64,000 nucleotides of DNA from Bacteroidota bacterium (lineage in GTDB: Bacteria > Bacteroidota > Bacteroidia > B-17B0 > Aurantibacillaceae): the NCBI GenBank assembly GCA_013297775.1, contig JAAFIL010000003.1:87530-151529 (forward strand), in the 5' to 3' direction. Numbering within the stretch: the stretch's first letter is position 1; each line of letters starts with the position of its first letter. Of the stretch, positions 58,563 to 64,000 are shown in pieces. The translations under genes were made by a program, and so were the position numbers. The notes under the pieces were generated by a model, which had not been told where the DNA came from, ran no database searches, and saw nothing but the letters and a program-made list of their open reading frames with translations.

Positions 58563-60038
58563 ATGAAAACGAAAATACTAACACTCAGCTTGGGTCTTTT
58601 AAGTTTAAGCACTTTATTTGCACAAACCTTACAAACCCGCGAAATTAAGCCATTCAATAAAATACAAGCATCGGGCGGAGCAAAAATTTATTACACCCAT
58701 TCTGACTCTTTAACACTTAGTGTAAAAGGGAACGAGGACGAAATCAGTTTTGTTGAAACACGCATAGAAGATAATACCCTTTACATTTCGGCTAAAGGAA
58801 ATTATAAAGAAACCATGCGCATTTATGTAACCAATAATACCTTACAAGATGTTTCATTAAGTGGTGTCGTTAGCTTCGAATCGAAAAATACCATTAAAGC
58901 CGAACAGCTCAATTTAAGTTTAACAGGTGCGGCCAATGGTAATGTAGATGTTTCTACCTCTAAATTAAACACCATTCAAAGTGGAGCCAGTAGCCTTAAA
59001 TTAAGCGGGTCAACCGAAGTATTTAATTCAGAAAGTAGTGGGGCCTCTAATTTGAAAGGGTATCTTTTAAATTCGAAGACAACCTCTGTGCTTACCACAG
59101 GCGCATCTAGTGCTCGCGTATTTGCTAGCGAAAAGTTAGTAGCTAACGCAACAGGTGCCAGTTCTATTAAATTTAAAGGCGATGCTAAAGATGTGGTGGC
59201 AGAAGCCTCAACGGCTTCAAGCATTACTAAAATTATTGATGATAATTCAGGGGCATCGGGAACAAGTGGAGAAAGTGGCGAAAAACGTACAAAGGATAAA
59301 GATGGCGACTCGGTAGTTATTAACTTGCGAGCCAAACGCATTGTGATTTTTGATCGTGAAAATAACAAAAGTGTGAAAACTAAAAAAACCTATGATGAAG
59401 ATGAGTTTAAACATTGGTCAGGATTAAGTTTAGGTGTAAATGGATTTTTAACACCCGATGCTGCTATTAGCTTGACACCCAAAAATAAATATTTAGACTT
59501 GAATTATGGTCGAAGCATTAATGTGCAACTTAATCCTATCCAACGTAATTTTAGTATTTATAAAAACTATGTAAATGTGGTAACGGGCTTTGGTATCGAA
59601 TGGCGACGTTTTATGCTCGATAACAAAACGAATTTGAATGCCGATAGCTCGTTTACTTGGGGTGTTATTGATAGCACCAATACGTTTAACTTCCGAAAAA
59701 ATTTATTCCGTTCTACAATGTTGCAAATACCGCTTTTAGTAGAGTTTAATACAAATAAAAATCCTCGTAAAGCCTTTCATATTGCTACGGGCGTGGTGGG
59801 GCAGTTTTTGGTAGGCGCACGCACTAAGCAACGCTTTGAAAGAAATAGAGATGAGTTTGAGAAAGAACGTAAAGACAATTATAATCTTAATCCGTTTGTA
59901 CTAAAAGCACACGCTTCGGTTGGGTACAGCCATTTCACTTTGTTTGGTGAGTATAGCATTACTTCTTTATTTGAAAAAGGGAAGGGGCCACAATTGTATC
60001 CGTTTGTGATTGGCGTTAGGTTAGTGCCATTTAATTAA
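58563..60038 (+). CDS. Secreted DUF2807 protein with C-terminal beta-barrel part
   Basis: 491 residues. Signal peptide (about 1-20). DUF2807 (putative auto-transporter adhesin, head GIN) at about 25-225: FNKIQASGGAKIYY at the start and many G-A-S-S repeats (TGASSARVF, TGASSIKF), the right-handed beta-helix look of the family. A charged GES/KDKDGD linker (about 230-245) precedes a PorT-like outer-membrane beta-barrel part (about 275-491, SGLSLGVNGFLTP, LLVEFNTNKN, FTLFGEYSI, VIGVRLVPF). A surface protein with both passenger and barrel. It may be the output of the ECF module upstream. Confidence 0.8.
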   Translation: MKTKILTLSLGLLSLSTLFAQTLQTREIKPFNKIQASGGAKIYYTHSDSLTLSVKGNEDEISFVETRIEDNTLYISAKGNYKETMRIYVTNNTLQDVSLSGVVSFESKNTIKAEQLNLSLTGAANGNVDVSTSKLNTIQSGASSLKLSGSTEVFNSESSGASNLKGYLLNSKTTSVLTTGASSARVFASEKLVANATGASSIKFKGDAKDVVAEASTASSITKIIDDNSGASGTSGESGEKRTKDKDGDSVVINLRAKRIVIFDRENNKSVKTKKTYDEDEFKHWSGLSLGVNGFLTPDAAISLTPKNKYLDLNYGRSINVQLNPIQRNFSIYKNYVNVVTGFGIEWRRFMLDNKTNLNADSSFTWGVIDSTNTFNFRKNLFRSTMLQIPLLVEFNTNKNPRKAFHIATGVVGQFLVGARTKQRFERNRDEFEKERKDNYNLNPFVLKAHASVGYSHFTLFGEYSITSLFEKGKGPQLYPFVIGVRLVPFN

Positions 60039-60776
60039 ATACTAATTAGAAACTTTGTTCGTAAAAGCAAGTATGGCACGCAAAGTCGCAAAGTTCGCAA
60101 AGGAAGAAATGAATGAAACGTTGGGACTACATATTTAATAAAAAGTGGAGAAGCAAACTACGAAACCATTATATACTGCCTTATTGATAAGCAATGTTAG
60201 AGGGAAAGCAAAAATAAGTATGGCACGCAAAGTCTCAAAGTTCACAAAGGAAGAAATGAATGAAACGTTGGGACTAAATGCTTAATAAAAAAGTGGAGAA
60301 GCAAACTACGAAACCATTATATACTGCCTTATTGATAGTTAATATTAGAGGGAAAGCAAAAGTAAGTATGGCACGCAAAGTTCGCAAAGTTCGCAAAGGA
60401 AGAAATGAATGAAACGTTGGGACTACATATTTAATAAAAAGTGGAGAAGCAAACTACGAAACCATTATACGCTGCCTTATTGATAGTTAATATTAGAGGG
60501 AAAGCAAAAATAAGTATGGCACGCAAAGTTCGCAAAGGAAGAAATGAATGAAACGTTGGGACTACATATTTAATAAAAAGTGGAGAAGCAAACTACGAAA
60601 CCATTATACGCTGCCTTGTTGATAAGCAATGTTAGAGGGAAAGCAAAAATAAGTATGGCACGTAAAGACGCAGAGTTCGCAAAGGCGCAAATTAAAATTT
60701 TAAGATAAATCATTGCCTTTATTAACTAATATGAATTAAGTTGTATGGAATAGATTTACAATTTATAATCTATGCT
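60039..60776. repeat. Intergenic region with 147-bp tandem repeat array
   Basis: 738 bases without a gene. GTATGGCACG marks the units at 60071, 60218, 60366, 60514 and 60653 (spacing 147, 148, 148, 139), the last being partial. Units include GGCACGCAAAGTTCGCAAAG and AACGTTGGGACTACATATTT. The array and its right flank (to about 60765) are the inverted match of 49861-50290. Each unit has a start ATG with a short frame, not a gene. The rest holds nothing else. Confidence 0.8.
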
Positions 60777-61571
60777 TTAAGGTTGCTTTATGCTCAGATG
60801 TAGGGGTTCCTTAAATCCTTTTTTAAAAAAAATAAAACCGCAGTAATAAAAATTTAGGCTAACGCTAACTTGTGGATGTGCTTTAATTTCTTGCCAAGCT
60901 TTTTTCATGCCCTCGCTCCAATAAATATCATCAAATACAAAAATACTGTTTTCGGTTTGGTGAGGTAAAGCCATTTCAAAATAGCGAAGGGTGGCTTCGT
61001 AGGTGTGGTTCCCATCTACTAAAAAAAAATCTAATTGTGGCAATTGATTTAATAGATTGGGCAATCCGTTATCGAAAGTAGCATGAATGAGTTGTAAATT
61101 ATTAACCTTGTGTTGCGTTTGTAAATTTTTGGCGAAGTGGTGCAAGGCTTCGCTTCCTTCGATAGAGTAAACAGTGGGCTTATTGCCAGCTTTGGCTAAA
61201 TACAAGGCATTTAGACCCAAAGAAGTACCTAATTCAATAATGTGTTGACAATTAAAATAGTTAATCAGTTTAAAATAAAACTCCGAAAAATTTTGACGTG
61301 TGATGCCGTGTTTAGCAATATCTTTCACCCGCCGCTGCGCCGATTTTAGAACTAAAGAACCAGCACCTAAGTCCGTAATTTCTAAAAGTGTTTTATCTTT
61401 TAAAAGTTGTTGGCGAATGGCAGTTAACTCATCAAAGGCTGAAAATTTACAATCTTTATCGTCTATCAATGTTTCGATTAATTTATAAACAAAGGGCGAA
61501 TGAACGCCGTGCGCTGTTTTAGCTTGCCAAGTATAATGCAAATAATCTATGAGGTGTTGCCGTTTACTCAT
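60777..61571 (-). CDS. SAM-dependent methyltransferase (Methyltransf_24 type)
   Basis: 264 residues. An N-terminal helical part (about 1-90) precedes a class I methyltransferase fold: motif I IIELGTSLGLNALYLAKAG (about 111-129), VYSIEGSEAL (motif II acid), DFFLVDGNHTYEATLRYFEM (about 178-197), IFVFDDIYW. It resembles the O-methyltransferase type 24 family; substrate unknown. The start overlaps the HTTM gene end by eight bases, so the two are probably co-expressed. Confidence 0.85.
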   Translation of the reverse strand: MSKRQHLIDYLHYTWQAKTAHGVHSPFVYKLIETLIDDKDCKFSAFDELTAIRQQLLKDKTLLEITDLGAGSLVLKSAQRRVKDIAKHGITRQNFSEFYFKLINYFNCQHIIELGTSLGLNALYLAKAGNKPTVYSIEGSEALHHFAKNLQTQHKVNNLQLIHATFDNGLPNLLNQLPQLDFFLVDGNHTYEATLRYFEMALPHQTENSIFVFDDIYWSEGMKKAWQEIKAHPQVSVSLNFYYCGFIFFKKGFKEPLHLSIKQP

Positions 61572-62994
61572 TGTTACAAGTGGCGCATAAGCGTTGCCTT
61601 AATGCTTGGGTTTGATAATTGGCTAAACTCACTTCATCTATAAAATAAATTTCGAGACGTTGCATTTGGCGTTCGGGGTGTTGCTTGTTCCAATGGTTTA
61701 AATACCAACGGCAATAAGGTTGGTGTAAATACCCTCGAAAACCCGATTGGTAATTTTCGGCAAACTTTCGCCAACGGTCCGAACTATACATGTCCACCAC
61801 CGAAAAGGGTTTTTTAAAATCAACGGTATCGGTTTGTTTATACAAGTCAAACGTTTTTCCATTTTTATCAAAGCCTCTGTAAACTAGCCAACCATCGTCT
61901 TTTAAAACGCTGGGCGAAAACATACCCCAATATTGATCGAGTCGTAACATATAAATGCCTTTCCAAATTTCTTTTCGAAGCGTGAACGAGAACCAACCGC
62001 AATAACTTAAATTACTAATGAGGTTTAAACTTATAACGCTTGCTACCATAACTAAACGGATTTGTTGTAGCCACCTTTTGGGGATGCGGTTGTGTTGCCT
62101 CCAGGCCAATTGATAAGGTATTTTAAAACGATTAAAAACTGCCGGCGGTAAAAATCCGATGGCAGTTACAATATTGATGAGGTAAAATAAGCCAATGTAA
62201 AGTGTTAAGCCAATGCCAATGTGTAAACCTGTTAAAAGTATAAACGCAACAATGCGAGGCCACTGTTTGCGCACGGGTAAGAGGATAAGAAAGGGAATGA
62301 TGACTTCGGTATAATACACAATATGCGTAAGTGCTTTCATTAAACTGGGATATTGATATAACCAATCGCCCAACAGCCATCGGATTTGATCTAAACTTAA
62401 CGCATAATAAATGGCTGTGCCTTCGCTTCGCCACTCGGGCGAGGTTTTAAGGTTAACGGTAAAAAAGTAAACCGATGCAATAAGAATTAAATACCCTAAG
62501 CCAGCAAGCGAAAAATGGTGTTGACGTTGATGAGTAGCGTTTTTACTAATGCTATAAGAGTTGCCCCAAGGTAAAAAGATGCCCCAAAAAATAACGAGGC
62601 GTAATAAATCATCGCCGCTTTGCGCAATAAATGTATTTCGGTTGTGCAACGATAGGGTAAACACCCACAGCAAAGGGGTAATGTAACGGGTGCGAAATCC
62701 AATTAACAGGGCAATGGCCAATACGAAGTGCAAGGCAAATAAAATGACTTGCCAAGTTAAGCCGCCGCTCAAGGTATGAAAACTCCAAAAGCCATTTTGC
62801 CATCCTCTAATTTTTAAAAGGTGAACAGAGATGACACCCCAATCGGTATAATGGGCTTCTAAATCGCAGCAACGGATGCAAAGGTCTGTGATAACGAGGG
62901 CCGCCACACCCATGCGCATAAAGGCCAAGGCTCTCACATCGAGTTGGTAACACGACCGAAAATAAATTAAAAGTTGGCAAAAGGCTTTACGCAT
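61564..62994 (-). CDS. HTTM-domain membrane protein (gamma-carboxylase-like)
   Basis: 476 residues with several membrane helices in the first 330 residues and a soluble C-terminal part. The HTTM signature is visible: RALAFMRMGVAALVITDLCI (about 20-39), the FIAQSGDDLLRLVIFWGIFL stretch (about 124-143) and FLPWGNSYSI. The family is related to vitamin K-dependent gamma-glutamyl carboxylase in its membrane core; most bacterial forms are uncharacterised. It precedes the methyltransferase gene, with an eight-base overlap. Confidence 0.85.
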   Translation of the reverse strand: MRKAFCQLLIYFRSCYQLDVRALAFMRMGVAALVITDLCIRCCDLEAHYTDWGVISVHLLKIRGWQNGFWSFHTLSGGLTWQVILFALHFVLAIALLIGFRTRYITPLLWVFTLSLHNRNTFIAQSGDDLLRLVIFWGIFLPWGNSYSISKNATHQRQHHFSLAGLGYLILIASVYFFTVNLKTSPEWRSEGTAIYYALSLDQIRWLLGDWLYQYPSLMKALTHIVYYTEVIIPFLILLPVRKQWPRIVAFILLTGLHIGIGLTLYIGLFYLINIVTAIGFLPPAVFNRFKIPYQLAWRQHNRIPKRWLQQIRLVMVASVISLNLISNLSYCGWFSFTLRKEIWKGIYMLRLDQYWGMFSPSVLKDDGWLVYRGFDKNGKTFDLYKQTDTVDFKKPFSVVDMYSSDRWRKFAENYQSGFRGYLHQPYCRWYLNHWNKQHPERQMQRLEIYFIDEVSLANYQTQALRQRLCATCNNE

Positions 62995-63120
62995 GGGTTT
63001 TACTTAGGTGTACTTTCTTATTAAAATTAATTTATCCGTGTGTTGTATAGCTGATCTGAAATCTATCTGCATTTGACTTTAGAATTTTTTCCAAACTTAA
63101 CTACTTTATAGGGATATTAA

Positions 63121-63158
63121 AAAAAATCCCGCTGTTTTTATAACAGCGGGATTTTTTT
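63121..63158. terminator. Bidirectional terminator
   Basis: A perfect hairpin: AATCCCGCTGTT (63125-63136), TTTAT loop, AACAGCGGGATT (from 63142), with A- and T-runs on the two sides (63121-63158). It lies between the lipoprotein gene at 63175 and the HTTM gene start, both on the minus strand, so it would end the lipoprotein transcript. Confidence 0.85.
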
Positions 63159-63174
63159 AAGTAAAGAAATGTCA

Positions 63175-63747
63175 TTAAATACAACCCATTGTTCCCGATA
63201 AATTTACAATTGGATTAGCAGAGAGTGCTTGCTTACAAAACACTGAATTAAACGAAGCATTCACACTATTAGAAGTGGTTATAACACTAACGGTTCCACC
63301 TACGCCATACCAGGTGATGCCAGCGGGTTGCCCAGCAGCATTTTGAATGGTAACCTGTACGTTATTGGCTCCTAAACTCGAAGCAACATTATAAATGCCA
63401 GTAGTTGGCGTAACTAAAAAATTTAAGGTTACAATTTCGGGAGCTGTTTGGGTGGTTCTTGTGGCTACAATAGATGTAGCACTTACTAAAGTGCCAGAAC
63501 CACATGAGTTAAACGACCAACCAAGACCTCCAACTGGTGTTTGTGAATTGTTAGTAGGTACATTAGGATTAGGGTTTGCCCCAGTTGTACTGGTAATATT
63601 TCCAGCATTTTGATTGCCTCCGGTACCTGTTTCGCTTTTATAACCCGGAGCAATTGCTTTGCTGTCGTTTTTTTTATCACAAGCTAAAAGAATAAAACTG
63701 CAAAATGCACCTAGAATAAGAACCGAAAAGACAAGTTTTTTCATCAT
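63175..63747 (-). CDS. Hypothetical lipoprotein
   Basis: 190 residues with a lipoprotein signal (KK, hydrophobic core, LLACDKK; Cys about 23). A Gly/Asn/Thr-rich linker (about 30-75) leads to a beta-rich domain (about 75-190) with two Cys near CGSG and FCKQ and a final MGCI. No family recognised. Export to the outer membrane surface is likely in Bacteroidetes. A terminator follows. Confidence 0.7.
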   Translation of the reverse strand: MMKKLVFSVLILGAFCSFILLACDKKNDSKAIAPGYKSETGTGGNQNAGNITSTTGANPNPNVPTNNSQTPVGGLGWSFNSCGSGTLVSATSIVATRTTQTAPEIVTLNFLVTPTTGIYNVASSLGANNVQVTIQNAAGQPAGITWYGVGGTVSVITTSNSVNASFNSVFCKQALSANPIVNLSGTMGCI

Positions 63748-63855
63748 ACAATTATTTAAGTAAATATATTTTTTTTATTCAGAATATCCAAGCACTTTAT
63801 GTATTTGTTTCGTAAAGACATCATTTACCTGAGTAAACGTATTTTTATTTTTATT

Positions 63856-64000
63856 CTATGCAATTACTGTCAACGCTTTTTCGGCACAACTGGCAATACC
63901 TGCTGCCAATGTATCCATTTGTGCTTCGGTCCAGGTACACCGCACACCAAACGAAATTAAGCGACCCATTACCTCTTGTGTTTTAGGTAAGTGCAGTTGA
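63856..64000 (-). CDS. C-terminal end of a DegT-type aminotransferase (partial)
   Basis: Only the last 48 codons are in the window; the gene begins beyond the right edge. The visible end has LPKTQEVMGRLISFGVRC and TWTEAQMDTLAAGI (I read about 50-60% likeness to DegT/DnrJ/EryC1-type PLP aminotransferases, which end L-P-x-T-x-x-I-x-x-R-x-I-S...W-T). The stop TAG is at 63858-63856. The assignment is tentative because the catalytic parts are not seen. Confidence 0.45.
   Translation of the reverse strand, partial: QLHLPKTQEVMGRLISFGVRCTWTEAQMDTLAAGIASCAEKALTVIA

Noticed and set aside
60071-60690. Possible CRISPR array
   Set aside because: The repeat unit is 147 bases with no variable spacers and no cas genes; the whole unit is repeated.
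1-64000. tRNA or rRNA genes
   Set aside because: I looked for T-loop motifs and paired arms in all gaps and found none.

Overview
The window looks like a chromosomal segment of a low-GC Bacteroidota (Bacteroidetes) bacterium. Evidence read from the sequence: type IX secretion C-terminal domains on two proteins (26258-27097 and 34918-36114), Bacteroidetes-type promoters of the form TTG-N19/20-TAnnTTTG (for example 10498-10528, 15877-15907, 28538-28567), A-rich leaders almost without Shine-Dalgarno sequences, and lineage-typical genes (DUF3276 PUR-like protein, HTH_34 regulator, DUF4173 and DUF1361 membrane proteins, LuxC-like acyl-CoA reductase beside a ferredoxin, kmo). I found no tRNA, rRNA, CRISPR array, transposase or prophage.

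Layout. (1) 1-10291, minus strand: a ten-gene operon that I could not match to a named system. At least four, probably six, products share one scaffold: an N-terminal helix of the type A-x-x-x-I-AEAQ-x-ALD-x-x-S, a strand motif LGFTPTFYQF...IEvK, and a C-terminal stretch (nASYsqKF-x-YSaEGSS...iPaP). Different modules are inserted into or added to it (OmpA-like, Ig-like, Asn/Thr-rich). The operon also encodes a coiled-coil/PASTA protein, a KEKE-rich coiled coil, a TPR protein and a protein with repeats resembling the L7/L12 C-terminal fold. None has a signal peptide. (2) 10852-15857, minus: an overlapping operon of membrane proteins, a winged-helix regulator and diacylglycerol kinase, with a repeated inverted-repeat operator. 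(3) 16349-22110: a lipoprotein, a DUF3276 gene, interspersed repeats, and thrS-infC with striking translational control signals. (4) 22111-38000: housekeeping and accessory genes (mazG, PAP2, GT39, ABC ATPase, T9SS protein, acyl-CoA reductase/ferredoxin, rplS, NUDIX, pyrE, SIMPL, SRPBCC and others). (5) 38031-49595, plus: a long co-directional run, gatB, TlpA-like, M1 peptidase, LpxH-like, GH16-like lipoprotein, MBOAT and AlgJ/AlgX-like, ending in a strong terminator. (6) 50341-60038: histidine kinase, M3 peptidase, patatin, trmH, kmo and an ECF sigma/membrane protein/DUF2807 module; this block lies between inverted copies of a 147-bp tandem repeat. (7) 60777-64000: methyltransferase, HTTM protein, lipoprotein and the end of an aminotransferase-like gene.

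How genes work together. The most interesting candidate for an undescribed system is region 1: paralogous scaffold subunits carrying peptidoglycan-binding-type (OmpA, PASTA) and adhesive-type (Ig) modules without Sec signals, which suggests a self-assembling intracellular or lysis-released structure (inference). The best regulatory signals are a tRNA-Thr(UGU) anticodon-arm mimic just upstream of thrS, an AUC start with a strong Shine-Dalgarno at infC, a duplicated ACTTTG-N5-CAAAGT operator in the HTH_34 operon, and a shared ECF promoter in front of the sigma gene and the DUF2807 gene. The 44.5-49.6 kb genes form a polysaccharide-modifying set (GH16-like plus O-acetylation) whose proteins share a Trp/Lys-Ala helical repeat.
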